Source: Chrysogorgia sp. JL179-B06 (lineage: Eukaryota > Cnidaria > Anthozoa > Scleralcyonacea > Chrysogorgiidae). From it: a stretch of DNA of 64,000 bases. Shown here in pieces: positions 1-12,352 of this stretch. How positions within the stretch are numbered: position 1 is the stretch's first letter; each line of letters begins with the position of its first letter. The stretch covers positions 2,557,501 through 2,621,500 of the forward strand of contig JAYKKM010000427.1 of assembly GCA_035772405.1 (NCBI GenBank), in the 5' to 3' direction. A program made the position numbers and the translations under genes. A model generated the notes under the pieces. That model saw only the letters and a list, made by a program, of their open reading frames with translations. It was not told where the DNA came from and made no database searches.

Positions 1-3000
1 AAGACAACAACCAGTTCGCTAGTGCATCTCTGGACAGAACCATTAAGGTAAGCAAGGAAGAGAGCAATCAATTGAGAATCCTACTTCCATGCTTGCAATG
101 CTCAACATTTTTTTTGGCAAAGTTGGTGGTCATCATGACAGGTCAGATGTGAATTCAGGCGGTCAAATCTAAAATTTGGATGGTCAACTATTTTTTCTTT
201 AGTTTGTGCATTAAAAACAAAAATCTTCTTTCCTTCTACATAACTTTGTATCAGTACACAAGGCCATGAACGTTCGATCGTCACTTCTGCTGCCGCCATT
301 TTGACAGCAACTTCCATCACATAGCTTTTGTTTAAAGTTGAAGTCAACCCGGCCGTTGCGACAACTTGGCCTCAAATGAAATATAATTTTCAAGTTCTTA
401 TTTCCTTGTTTAACCAATAAAACTGAGCGGCCTTTTAAAACCTTTTTAAGGCGCTACCTGTTAAAGCCGTTTACTGACTTTAGTGCATAAATTAATGATA
501 TAAACAATGTTTACAAGGTAAAAGAAAATTAGTTCACTGGTAGAAATAATTTGACCAAAATAATTAATCTTGTAGGGATAATAGCAAACACCTAACCCTA
601 ATCTCTTATTCAGTGACTGCTGACACCCCATTATTTTGAGCGCTGTGCTTGATTACATGTAGATACAGAATCCGAGCCTCGCTTGTGATTGGATCAGCTG
701 TTTCTAGTTGGATGTTTTCTCCAAGAAGTATTGAGAGACGCTCATCGCATACGAGTGAATACGCCATCAAGTTTCTGCATAAAATGGTGAAAAGGTTTAT
801 GAAAAAGTATTATGTTTGTGTGTTTTAAACCTTTTAGGTTTGGCAGCTCGGTTCTGGTGCTCCAAACTTCACCTTAGAAGGCCACGAGAAGGTACTTTCT
901 TTGTGTCTAAGTTTGTTTAAATGTGCAAATAAACGATGATATTTATATTTTATATTTATTAATGCTTAATTTTTTAGGGTGTAAATTGCGTAGACTATTT
1001 CCATGGGGGAGAAAAACCTTATCTCATCTCTGGTGCTGACGATAGATCAATCAAAATATGGGATTACCAGGTATGAGTAATAGCTGTTCTTACTCACTGA
1101 TGGGAGCTGTTACAGATTTGTATAAACCATTAACATTGATTTTAAACCATTGCTAGAGTTAAAACCTGAAATCTTAGGATTTTGCCTTTTTCTAGAATAA
1201 ATCATGTGTACAAACATTGGAAGGTCATGCGCAAAACGTGTCTTGTGTTGGCTTCCATCCTGAACTCCCTATCATCATTACTGGGTCAGAAGATGGTAAT
1301 AAAACATGTTTTGTTATGTTTAAGATGAACACTTCTCTAAGACAGACACCTTTCTAAGACAGACACCTCTCTAAGACAGACACCTCTCTAGGACAGACAC
1401 CTCTCTAGGACAGACACCTCTAAGACAGACCCCTCTCTAACACAGACACCACTCTAAGACATACCCCTCTCTAACACAGACACCACTCTAAGACAGACAC
1501 CTCTCTAACACAGCCACCACTCTAAGACAGACCCCTCTCTAACACAGACACCACTCTAAGACATACCCCTCTCTAACACAGACACCACTCTAAGACAGAC
1601 ACCTCTCTAACACAGCCACCACTCTAAGACAGACACCTCTCTAACACAGACACCTCTCTAAGACAGACACCTCTCTAAGACAGACCCCTCTCTAACACAG
1701 ACACCACTCTAAGACAGACACCTCTCCAAGACAGACGCCACTCTAAGACAAGTAATCAATCAAGAAGAAATTTCTGACAGTTATTATATAATTTCGTGCA
1801 GGAACTGTACGACTTTGGCATGCCAACACGTACCGCTTGGAGAGTACTTTGAACTATGGTCTGGAAAGAGTATGGACAATCTCAATGATGAAGGGTTCTA
1901 ATAATGTTGCGTTCGGTTACGATGAAGGAAGTATAATAATTAAGGTGTGTGGTCTTGTAATTAAGAAATAGAAAACATTTACTGGGGTTTCTATTACTGG
2001 TATTTTACTGTGTGTATGGTGGTAATAATCTCGTATAAATTAGTGTTTTTTGTCGTTTTGCAGTTGGGACGTGAGGAGCCAGCTATGTCAATGGACTCCA
2101 ATGGAAAGATAGTTTTTGCCAAACATAGTGAAATTAGTCAAGCTAACTTAAAAAATCTAGCAGGTATGTGGAGGGATGGTGAGGTGAGAGAGAGAAAGAT
2201 TGAGGTGGGAAGGAGATGGAGGTGGAAGAAAAGGAGGTGGAGAAGAAGGAATAGGAGGAGATGAAAATGGTGATGGAGATGGAGGAGATGAAGAGGATGT
2301 ATGTAGTAGGAGAAGACAATGAAAATCGAGGAGGTAAATGAGGTGGTGGAGATGAAGATGGTGATGGAGATGGAGGAGATGAAGCAGATGGTATGTACAG
2401 TAAATGAGGTGGTGGAGATGAAAATGGTGATGGAGATGGAGTAGATGAAGAGGATGGTATGTAGCAGGAGAAGACAATGAAAATCGAGGAGGTAAATGAG
2501 GTGGTGGAGATGAAGATGGTGATGGAGATGGAGGAGATGAAGAGGATGGTATGTAGCAGGAGAAGACAATGAAAATCGAGGAGGTAAATGAGGTGGTGGA
2601 GATGAAGATGGTGATGGAGGAGATGAAGAGGATGGTATATAGCAGGAGAAGACAAAAGGAGGAGGTAGAGATGAAGAAGAAGGGGGTGGAGATGAAGAGG
2701 GAGGAGGGGGGTGGAGATGGAGGTTCAACATAGAAAGGAGGTGGGAAAGCAGAGACCAGAGGAGGAAAAGGAGGAGGTAGAGATGAAGGAGGAGATGCAT
2801 GGAAATGGAGGGCTAGGTAGAGATGGAGGAAGTGGAGACGAAGATGGTGGTGGAGCAGGAGATGGTGAGAAAGATGAGGTGGGTGGAAAGAGAGAGGTAT
2901 ATGGCATTCGAGAGGAGTAAGGGGTGTAGAGGAAAGTGAAGAGGAGTGTAAGGATGCATCAAGGAAGGGGAGAATGAGAGTTAGGTGGAGGTTGCCATAA

Positions 3001-6000
3001 TTCGTTCGCATTTTTGTTAAGATTATGAGATCAAAGATGGAGAGAGAATTCCTCTAGCCATCAAAGATATGGGATCTTGTGAGATATTCCCACAAACGCT
3101 CTGCCACAATCCTAATGGAAGGTATGAATATCCACTTTCTATTTCACACTGATGCTACACCCCTTGTCTGCATGAATAGGGCTCTTGTGTGTTTATCTTC
3201 TTCTGCAAAAGTTTAGTTTTCCGATGAACTGAACGAAATCTTGTGTTGGTTTTCCTATTTAGATTTGTCGTTGCCTGTGGTGATGGCGAATACATTATCT
3301 ACACTGCGATGGCATTGCGGAACAAGAGCTTTGGAAATGCACAGGAATTTATTTGGGCCAGCGATTCGTCAGAGTAAGTTCAAGTAGAATTATAAGAGGG
3401 TCCTTGACGACGGTAACCTTGACGACGGTAACCTTGACGACTGTAGCCTTGACGACTGTAACCTTGACGACGGTAACCTTGACGACGAAATAATTCTTCA
3501 TGCTAAACAAACTTAGTCCCATGCAAGTATAATCTCAACAGTAAACATTATTCGTTATTCCGAATCATTATTTTGAATTATCATTCCGAACAACGTCGTT
3601 ATTTTTGTTCCAATTCAGGTACGCCATACGAGACGGAGGGAAGATTTCAATTCACAAGAACTTTAAGGAAAGGAAGTCGTTCAAACCGGATTATGGCGCA
3701 GACAGTGAGTGCTGTTCAGTTTTATACTATAATCCCCTCGCAAGCGAGGTCGCAAAGCGAGGGTGATAATCTTGCCGCGGCAGGGATCCATTTCTCACGA
3801 AAGGTTTGTATACTATAAGCCGTACATGGTAGGTCCAACTCCTTATAAGGAAGTAAAAAGCCGTTTTGGGTGATCCGTTTGAATCGGACAATATTTGGGC
3901 AGACAACACGAAGGAAGCGGCGATTTGTGATCTGTCGAAGTACAGAAGCAGGTTTTTACGAAGGGTATACACGTTTCATAATATAATACTGTAGGTATGT
4001 ATTTAGACTCGGTAATTCCAAATCTGTTTTCAGAATTGAAAACGGTTAAATATTGATCGAGATAACGTTCAAAATAATATACGACGAAGCGGCCGCCTGA
4101 TTGCCGATTCATTTATACCCTTCGGTAAAAACTGTTTATGTACTTATGCACGTTCTCGTAATATAATAGACACGAATGTTGTGTATTTAGACTCGGAAAT
4201 TGCAAATCTGTTTTCAGAATTGTAATCGAGTAAATATTGGCCGAGATAACGTTCAAAATAATATACAACGAAGCGGCCGCCCGATTGCCGATTCATTTCT
4301 AAGTACATAAACAGGTTTTTACGAAGGGTATACACGTTCTCGTAATATAATAGGTACGTATATGTTATGTATTTAGACTCGGTAATTCCAAATCTGTTTT
4401 CAGAATTGAAAACGGTTAAATATTGATCGAGATAACGTTCAAAATAATATACGACGAAGCGGCCGCCTGATTACCGACTAATTTCGAAGTACATAAACAG
4501 GTTTTGATGCTTGTTGTAGATATCTTTGGTGGTAATCTGATTGGTGTCCGATCTTCGGCTGGCTTGTCTTTTTACGACTGGGAGAACAACAACTTGGTCA
4601 GAAGAATCGATATCCAACCGAAAATGGTAAGGCAGTGTGCCCTGGACTAAGGCCTTAAAGTGCGTATCTCAATTTGAGGATTTTACATATTCGTAATATT
4701 TGGTTCTTCCTGAGCAAAATCATAATATATATTGTTAGCCGAAAATATCATCTTCATGGAGTTTTTCGCTGTCAAAGTTACCAGATGTGATGTCACAAGA
4801 GGCATTCCAAACCAGTTTTCTTTTGTTACTTGCCACAAAAATGCCTCTTGTGACATCACATGCGATAACTTTAACAGCAAAAAAGTCCACGAAGATGAAA
4901 TTTTCGGATGACAATATATATTATGATTTTGCTCAGGAAGACCCAAATATTACGAATATGTAAAATCCACATCTGTATATTATCTGGATAATTTGTTTTT
5001 GCAGGTGTACTGGTCGGACAGTGGAGAATTATGTGCCATTGCAACTGATGATACTATATATTTATTGAAATATAACTCAGATAAACTAAGTGAAGCATTG
5101 GAGAATGAAGATGAGATTACTGAAGATGGTATTGTGGCAGCATTTGATGTAAGTTTTATTATTGGAATTAATTATTGTGGTCGTGTATTAACGTTAAGAC
5201 CAAAAAATAAAAATAGTGTGGTTCAGATATAGAAATTATAATGATTGGCGTTTACAACTCTTCCATATCTCACTTCGATCTTGAGATATTAAGATTTGTT
5301 TGATATAAGCAGGCCTCGGAATTAGCTAAAAATTGGCCGTCGGCCAAGTTTTGTCGACCTAACACGAAAGCAGGTCGGCAAATTTTCCGTTGCATAATGT
5401 AGCTAATCACGATTTTGTAAACATGGCCTGTTAGCTACAATTGCGGCATCTGAGAAGCTTGGAAACTACGAAGCATAGCCTATGTGAGCGCCTGTGGTAA
5501 ACCAACTAAATCAAAATGGTGGTGATCACATGTCGTTACTGTAGCTTATGATTTACTATTGAAATAACTCTGAATATCAAGAGAGAAGTTTAGCTTTCCT
5601 TAAAGTTGAAGGCAAGATTATTGCTTCGTCTGCTTTTCTCTTTTGCTCTGAATTTGCATTTTTTGCCGTCTTCACATGACGATAGGTCGGCAATCAGGTC
5701 GGCATTGAATTACAAGCTGAATTACAAGGCCTGGTGTAAGTGATCCTCAATATGACGCCACACTGCGTAATGACTTATTGAAGAAACCTGTATAACTTTG
5801 GGATTATGTAACGAAATTATGAAAGTGTGTATGTGTGTCGCATGATACTAAACGTGCGAAGTTGCTTTTCGAGTGCATGATTGATTTGATAATTCCAAAA
5901 CTGCATCACTATTGGCGTGTCTCGGCCATTAGCTTTGATCACCCAATTCACCTTGATATCATTTTAGGTCGTTGGAGAGGTTGAAGACGTTGTGAAAACC

Positions 6001-9000
6001 GGTTTGTGGGTCGGTGACTGTTTCATTTACACAAACTCCGGTAGGTAACGGATAATATATATGTGGCGCTTTGCTGGCTCAGCCGTTACAGCGGCGGCTG
6101 CCTCTTTCATTCTCTACTACACTATTTCGCTTGCTGCCAGAGGAAAAAAATTATCGGCGACAAATGTGGTTCGTGGTATTGTGTTCTCCACTTTCGCGAA
6201 AATATGTTCTCCGCTTTCGCGAGGACAGAAAGTAGAATCGAGTTCTACTTTCTGCAATGCATGCGGCAACTTTTTCGGCGTTGCACAATGTAACAGCCCC
6301 ATCTGCAACTTGTTTCGCCATTTTCCTCTTTGGCGACTCCGTGCGCATATGTACCTTGTCATAAACGCAAAGATGGCGAAACTTTGCAAGTGACGTTGCA
6401 CGAAACGTTGTCAACAAATAATTTCCCAACGCAACCAGGTGATAAATCAGACATAGTTTGACGCTACTCTGGCTTTAAAAAGGTCTTGAACATAACTTAA
6501 AAAGTTACTGTCCATGACTCAACGTTTTGAGTCTTTTGACACTCCAATCTAGTGTCTTCATCAGAAGTGATCGTTGTAAGGTTAAGATCCCTATTTATAC
6601 CTTCATAGAACCAATGATGACGTTACCTATTAACAAGATGCAAATAAGCTTCTGGTAGCGCGATGATATCTTCAATGGCGATGATGGTGGTCTATTACCA
6701 GAAGCTTATTTGCATCTTGTTAATAGATAACGTCGTCATCGGTTCTATGAGGGTATAAATAGGGATCCTAACTTTACAACGATCACCCCTGATGAAGACA
6801 CTATATTGGAGTGTCGAAACGTTGGGTCATGGACAGTAACTTTTAAAGTTACGTTCAAAAAACTTTTTAAAGCCAGAGTAGCATCAAAGTACCGAGTACC
6901 GTTGAGAGACAAGTTGCATGAAATAGTGTAACAATGCGTTTAGAGTTAAAATCCCGCATTCGGATATTTCTTACTCGCAAACTATTATTTTAGTTAACAG
7001 ATTGAATTATTACGTTGGAGGAGAGATTGTCACTATTGCGCATCTTGATGGGTGAGTTCCTTTAAAAGAAATATGTTTGCAATATTCCAACTCATTTATT
7101 TTTACCTTCCTCCCTTCCTTCCTCCCTTCCTTCCTTCGTTCCTACCTACCTTCCTACCTCCCAGGTGCTATACGTAATCTAGATATTGTTTTTTCTTAGA
7201 ACCATGTATCTTCTTGGCTATATTCCTAAAGACAATCGTCTTTATCTTGGAGACAAAGACCTTAATGTTGTCAGTTATTCACTGTTGCTTTCCGTGCTGG
7301 AATATCAGACGGCTGTGATGAGAGAAGACTTTGAGACTGCAAAACAGGTAATTATTATCACCATCATCACTATCATTATCACCATCATCATTATCACCAT
7401 CATTACTGTCATCATCACTCATTATCGCCATCATCACTATCGCCATCATCACTATCACCATCATCACTATCACCATCATCACTATCACCACTATCATCAC
7501 CACCATCACCACTATCATCATCACAACTATCAAGCCCTTTATTTCGACCTTTATCCTGGCCTTTGACCACTCAACATCTTCGTCTTCTCAGGTTCTCCCC
7601 ACCATTCCAAAAGAACAAAGAAATCGTGTTGCTCATTTCCTGGAAAAACAAGGCTACAAACAGCAAGCATTGACTGTGTCATGTGACCCCGAGCACAGGT
7701 ACCCCCTCAGTTTTAACATCACCTCCATGCTAAATACTTGTCAGAACCAAAGAGCTCCAAGAGAACTTTAACGTTGCATCATCTGTCGTGATAAATAAGG
7801 ATTTCTCTGTGTACTTTGATTTCAGATTTGAGCTTGCCATTCAGCTGGGTGAGATGAAGTCTGCGTATGAAATTGCGTTGGAAGACCAGGTGCGAACTTT
7901 CGCTGTGTTAGTTAATGTTGTGTTTTGAGGGTTGTGGTTTTTGGAGTAGAACGATTGCTGGTACCGTCTGAGCTAGCAATTGAACCTGTTGTACTGAGAT
8001 GGTGGTGATGATGATAGCAGTGATAGTGATGATGGTGGTAGCAGTGATGATGATGGTAGCAGTGATGATGATGGTAGCAGTGATGATGGTCGTAGCAGTG
8101 ATGATGGTCATAATGATGGTGGTAGTGGTGGTGATAGTGATGATGATGGTGGTGATGGTGATGATGGTGGTGATGATGGTAGCAGTGATGATAGTGATGG
8201 TCGTAAGCAGTGATGATGGTCATAGCAGTGATGATGGTGGTAGCAGTGATGATGGTCATAATGATAGTGGTGGTGATGGTTGCAGTAATAGTGATGATGG
8301 TCGCAGTAATAGTGATGATGGTCGCAGCAGTGATGATGGTCATAATGATGATGGTGGTATCAGTGATGGTGGTGATAGTGGTGATGATGCTGGTGATGGT
8401 AGCAGTGATAGTGATGTTGGTGGTGGTGATAATGATGGTGGTGGTGTTGATGATGATGGTAGCAGTGATGATGATGATAAGACCTTTAATAAGACCACAT
8501 GTTAAGACCTTTTCTTCCTTTCGTCTGTAGAATGAAAAGAAATGGAAGCAACTTGCAGAATTAGCCATCACTAACTGTGATTTCCAGTTAGCTCAAGAAT
8601 GTTTACATCGAGCTGAAGACTTTGGAGGGTTGTTGCTTCTCGCCTCTTCTGCTGGACATGCTGGTATGATTGAAAAACTGGCCGAGTCTGCCTTGGAAAA
8701 AGGCAAAAATAATGTCGCCTTTTTGGCATTCTACTTGTTGGGAAGGTAGGTGAACGTTTTAATAATCAGTTTCATCCATCCACTCGTCAGTCCTTCCTCC
8801 CTCCCTTCTTTCCATCCTTCCCTTCCTCTTTCCCTCTATCCATCCTCCCAGTCCCTTCCTCCTTTCCTTCCTCCCTCCCTCCCTTCCTTCTCATCCTTCC
8901 TTCCTCCCTTCCTTCTTTTTCTCCTTCCTTCCTTCCCTCATTCCTTCCTTCCCTCCTTTCCTTCCTTCCTCCCTACCTTCTTTCTATCCTTCCCTTCCTT

Positions 9001-11558
9001 CCTTCCTCCCCTTCCTTCCTTCCTTCCTCCTAGCTTCCTTCTTTTTCTCCTTCCTTTCTTCCTCCCTTCTTTCTTTTCCTTCCTTCCTTTCTTCCTTCCC
9101 TTCCTTTCTTCCGTAATTCCTTTCCCTAGTCCCTTCCTTCCTCCCATCCATCCTTTCCTCCCTCCCTCCTTCCCTCCTTCCTCCCTCCCTCCCTTCCATC
9201 CATTCCTCCCTCCTTTCCTTCCTTCCCTCCTTTCCTTCTTTCTTTCCTTCCTTCCCTCCTTTCCTTCCTTCCTTCCCTCCTCCCTTCCTTCCTACCTTCC
9301 ACCATCCTTTCCTCCCTTCCCTTCCTTTCCTCCCTCCCTGTCCTTCCTTCATTTTCTTCCTTCCCTACCTTCCATTCCTTCCTTCCCGTTTCTCCCTTCC
9401 CTCCTTCCTTCCTTCCTCCTTTCCTTCCTTCCTACTTTCCTTCCTTCCTACTGTCCATCCACTCTTCCGTCCATCCACCCTTTATCGTATTAGCTAAATT
9501 TGTCTTATTGCCAACAGACTGGAAGACTGCCTGGACCTACTGTGTAACACTGGTCGTTTTCCTGAAGCTGCCTTCATGGCTAGAACATACTTACCAAGCC
9601 AAGTGTCAAGGTATGACTCACAACCAGAAAAATAAACAATATCCTGACCGCGTATATGGATAAGAATTGGCCCTAAGACATTCGTTGGCAGTCGTGTAGT
9701 TAGTTGCCTGAACAGTATTTGCACAAGTATTCTACTTAAATCGTTTTAAAGAAAGAAATCTTCATGTTGCAGGGTTGTTGGTTTATGGAAAGAAGACTTA
9801 GGTCAACATAATAAGAAAGCTGCTGACTCTCTTGCTGATCCAACAGAATACGAGAATCTTTTCCCGGAATACCAAGAAGCTTTGAAAGCTGAACAGGTGG
9901 GTGGACCACATAACCATGCCATGCCATGCCATGCCATACCATACCATACCATGCCATACCATGCCATACCATACCATGCCATATCATAGCATGCCATACC
10001 ATACAATATCATAGCATAATACCATATACCATACCATCTCATACCATATCATACCATACATCTACCATATCATGCCATACCATACCATACCATACATATA
10101 CCATATCATACCATACCATACCATAGATATCATACTATATCATACCATATTATACCATACCATGCCATACCTTACCATACCATACTATACCATACCATAC
10201 CATACATAATACATATCATAATACATATCATACTATATATCATACTACACCATACCATACCATACCATACCATATGCTATGAAATGCCATGATTTGGTTG
10301 TGGTATTGTGATGATGTCTGTAGTTCGAGTGTGGTATGGTAGCATGGGCTGCATGGTATGGTATCCTATGGTACTATTAGTGTGACATAATACTATATTA
10401 TGAAATCTAAACTATGTTATTTTGTTTTAGTTTCTCAAGAAAGAACGGTTAACTCTTGTCCCAGCTGCTAACTATCCCAAACTAATTGTAAGTTACAGAT
10501 GGTGAATTTTCGTCGTTTTTCCCCTGCAAATTTTGCGGTCACTTGAAGCGTCATCATTTCCGGTTTCTTTCGTAGAATAATTTGGATCGTCACGTGTTTG
10601 ATGAAATGAAAGACAGTGATCATGCCCCAGAGGATGATGGGATAGATGACGTATCGGTACGTGGTCAGCGGTCACTTCGTTGTATCAGGGTTAGTTTAAA
10701 ATATTTTTTATATCTATCATTTTAGGATTCTGTTGAACAGCTAACTATTGTTAAACCAACATCTGGTGCTCCTGAAGTGATACAAACGACAGCAAAAGTT
10801 ACGACTCCAGAGAAGTCGCCTGAACACAGTGACGACGTAAGAGAATTGATAATAAATTTAGTGTGCTATTTAAAGAAGAATATTTTGAAAAATGTGTAAA
10901 TTTTGATTTTTAGGATTTCGATCTTGAAGATGACGACATTGATGTAGATATTGATGACGATGATGATGTAAGTTCTTGAGTGTTTGTTGTGTTGTGTTGC
11001 GTTGTGTTGTGTTGTGTTGCGTTGTGTTGTGTTGTGTTGTGTTGTGTTGTGTTGTGTTGTGTTGTGTTGTGTTGTGTTGTGCTGTGCTGTGTCGTGCTGT
11101 GCTGTGCCGTGCTGTGCCGTGCTGTGCTGTGCCGTGCTGTGCCGTGCTGTGCCGTGCCGTGTTGTGCCGTGCTGTGCTGTGCCGTGCTGTGCTGTGCCGA
11201 ATGTGTACAACCTGTAACCTTCTGATGACCAGTGAGATGCTCCAACCATTGAGCTACATCGACTCAGATGATAAGTGAAGGTTACGTATGTGTACAATCT
11301 GTAACCTTCTGATGACTAGTGACATGACTAGCTGATAATGTAGATAATCCTAGAAAACAATGTGTAAATATTCTAACATCTATATACCATAACTATTTAT
11401 ATTGTTTAGTTTGTTGTTATCTTTAGTGACCGCAGCAATTGGTGAAAGCTGTTCAGCGGTTGCCCACCCAACTGTTACATTCTCGCTAAGCAAATACATG
11501 TTGTGTTTTTTCCTCCTAGGATCTTGATCTCGAAGATGATCTACTGGACGACGAATAA
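1..11558 (+). CDS. COPB2: Coatomer subunit beta-prime (COPB2), 3' part
   Basis: COPI coat subunit of Golgi-to-ER vesicles; it binds dilysine cargo tails. The 5' end lies outside the window. I see 24 exons: 1-47, 838-891, 978-1070, 1196-1295, 1802-1944, 2064-2163, 3022-3121, 3263-3373, 3619-3704, 4520-4626, 5005-5148, 5968-6040, 6994-7051, 7200-7347, 7592-7698, 7826-7889, 8531-8745, 9518-9610, 9773-9896, 10431-10487, 10576-10656, 10726-10836, 10914-10967, 11520-11558. They join in frame to 768 residues plus stop. The first exons give the end of WD40 propeller 1 ([26 protein letters not shown]). Next come propeller 2 ([29 protein letters not shown]) and the alpha-solenoid ([37 protein letters not shown]). 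The very acidic tail ([13 protein letters not shown]) matches the family. The visible part is slightly longer than the equivalent human region. All junctions are GT-AG and phase-consistent. Confidence 0.97.
1318..1748. repeat. 17-bp minisatellite (ACACCTCTCTAAGACAG)n in COPB2 intron 4
   Basis: About 25 imperfect copies fill most of the intron between exons 1196-1295 and 1802-1944. The dominant variants exchange CTAAGACAG with CTAACACAG and CTAGGACAG. The same unit recurs at 34930-35523. Confidence 0.95.
2164..2960. repeat. Purine-rich GATGGAG/GAGGTGG minisatellite in COPB2 intron
   Basis: Strongly purine-biased on the + strand (AGATGAAGATGGTGATGGAG and variants). Longer duplicated blocks of about 100 bp contain AGGAGAAGACAATGAAAATC. 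Long frames read across it on both strands are low-complexity artefacts. Confidence 0.9.
3402..3492. repeat. 15-bp tandem repeat (CCTTGACGACGGTAA)n
   Basis: About six units with ACGG/ACTG variants lie just after the exon 3263-3373 in COPB2. Confidence 0.9.
3880..4505. repeat. About 185-bp tandem repeat, three units, in COPB2 intron
   Basis: The block GTATTTAGACTCGG starts at 3999, 4183 and 4369 (spacing 184 and 186). Each unit carries GAACGTTATCTCG in reverse complement, the GC-rich GAAGCGGCCGCC and a copy of ACGAAGGGTATACACGTT. The outer units are closest to each other. Confidence 0.85.
4655..4975. mobile_element. Foldback MITE family A, copy 1
   Basis: Near-perfect long inverted arms: GGATTTTACATATTCGTAAT on the left and its complement on the right. 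Inside is CCTGAGCAAAATCATAATAT, then TGATGTCACAAGAGGCAT. A short loop (TTTGTTACTTGCCAC) joins the arms. No coding capacity. Other copies are near 12090, 32575, 41497, 51925 and 54855. Confidence 0.9.
6061..6420. other. Unexplained stretch open on both strands in COPB2 intron
   Basis: Frames of 76-110 codons are open on + (6061-6393, 6063-6293) and of 92-94 codons on - (6401-6117, 6429-6151). No domain or splice context supports a gene. The GC-richer composition and repeated CTTTCGCGA suggest an unidentified repeat next to the Penelope-like fragment that follows. Confidence 0.3.
6436..6895. mobile_element. Penelope-like element 3' ends in inverted arrangement, copy 1
   Basis: Two copies of one terminal sequence face each other: left GCAACCAGGTGATAAATCAG...CTCCAATCTAGTGTCTTCATC and right GATGAAGACACTATATTGGAG...GCCAGAGTAGCATC. 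Between them is the end of the coding region (the element reads ACCAGAAGCTTATTTGCATC). The same sequence occurs at 27240-27665 with its GIY-YIG tail and at 61950-62395. Confidence 0.75.
6789..6828 (+). ncRNA. Hammerhead-ribozyme-like core in Penelope-like terminal repeat
   Basis: The segment reads CTGATGA, one extra A, a 6-bp stem GACACT/AGTGTC with a 7-nt loop, then GAAAC, a 5-nt loop and GTC before A. That is the order of the hammerhead core (CUGAUGA, stem II, GAAA, very short stem III, UH cleavage site). Stem I is not evident in the flanks and the extra A is unusual, so activity is unproven. Same core at 27557-27596 (+) and 62073-62034 (-). Confidence 0.4.
7350..7545. repeat. (CATCAC/CATCAT)n microsatellite in COPB2 intron
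   Basis: A trinucleotide/hexanucleotide array directly follows the donor of exon 7200-7347. Poly-His and Ile/Thr frames across it are artefacts. Confidence 0.95.
7995..8482. repeat. (AGCAGTGATGATGGT)n microsatellite in COPB2 intron
   Basis: Trinucleotide-based array with 15-bp higher-order units (GTAGCAGTGATGATG), between exons 7826-7889 and 8531-8745. Confidence 0.95.
8785..9480. repeat. Polypyrimidine (CCTT/CCTC)n tract in COPB2 intron
   Basis: About 700 nt that are almost purely pyrimidine on the coding strand, ending about 35 nt before exon 9518-9610. Long Pro/Ser/Leu frames are artefacts. Confidence 0.95.
9902..10275. repeat. (CATAC/CATGC)n pentanucleotide array
   Basis: Starts six bases after the exon 9773-9896 donor. 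CCATGC units dominate the left end and CCATAC/ATCATAC the rest. Confidence 0.95.
10978..11200. repeat. (GTGTT to GTGCT/GTGCC)n pentanucleotide array
   Basis: Lies in the last COPB2 intron. The left 100 nt are nearly pure GTGTT and the right 110 nt are GTGCT/GTGCC, with a sharp change near 11080. Confidence 0.95.
11200..11335 (-). repeat. tRNA-like tandem units, short array (two units)
   Basis: Two units of GTAACCTTCTGATGA-CCAGTGAGATGCT-CCATTGAGCTACAT. In reverse complement they read as a tRNA-like A box (TGTAGCTCAATGG) and GGTTACAGGTTG. Related longer arrays are at 40105-40478 and 44535-44935. Confidence 0.75.
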
Positions 11559-11891
11559 CGAAATCTCCAAGCGACAAACTAGGACTCTAACATCATTAAA
11601 TTAAAACATTTCAACAGTACAATATCCCTAAGTACACTAGTCTTGGTGGTTGGACTTTGAATATCGAAGTGTCCTCACTGAAAACCTGAGGTATACCGCA
11701 ATGGTTTCTCCTCACGAGTTTTATAATTTTACTTTACCATTGTGAACATTTTACGATATCGATATTTCATCGGTTTGTGAAAACCGAAATGATGAACTTG
11801 TAAGAGAGAGAGAGTATGCAATTGGAATCTTTTCGTTCTGGTGGCAAATTCCATTCTTTTAAGAGAGGAAATATAGTAATTATAAGGAAAG

Positions 11892-11897
11892 AATAAA
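11892..11897 (+). terminator. Candidate COPB2 polyadenylation signal AATAAA
   Basis: An AATAAA hexamer lies about 330 nt after the COPB2 stop and is the first clear one downstream. It implies a short 3' UTR. No transcript data are available, so this is an inference from position. Confidence 0.45.
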
Positions 11898-12087
11898 CAA
11901 AGATTTCTTCTGCCAGTGTAAATGAAGTTTTCTGCCAGTGTATACGAAGTGATGGCTCTAAACTAATGTTTTGACTTCCCTAACTGGCAATCCAACCCAA
12001 GGTCTCGTACCGGTGCTCTGACCACTAAGCTATTGAGACACAATAGTCAGGACAATTGGAAAGCCTGTGGTATAAATGGGGTTAGGT

Positions 12088-12352
12088 TTTAAAATATTCC
12101 TGAGCAAAATCACAATATATCTTGTCAGCCGAAAATTTCATCTTCATGGACTTTATTGCTGTTAAAGTTATCGGATGCGATGTCACAAGAGGCATTTTTG
12201 GATGTCTCTTGTGACATCACATCCGATAACTTTGACAGCGAAAAACTCCATGAAGATGACATTTTCGGCTGACAATATATATTATGATTTTGCTCAGGAA
12301 GACACAAATATTACGAATATGTAAAATTCCCAAACGTGAGATAGGCACTTGA
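12088..12352. mobile_element. Foldback MITE family A, copy 2 (loop deleted)
   Basis: Same arms as copy 1 (CCTGAGCAAAATCACAATAT, CTTGTCAGCCGAAAATTTC). The central TTTGTTACTTGCCAC loop is missing and only GGATGT remains between the arms. Lies in the COPB2-CDKAL1 intergenic region. Confidence 0.9.
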
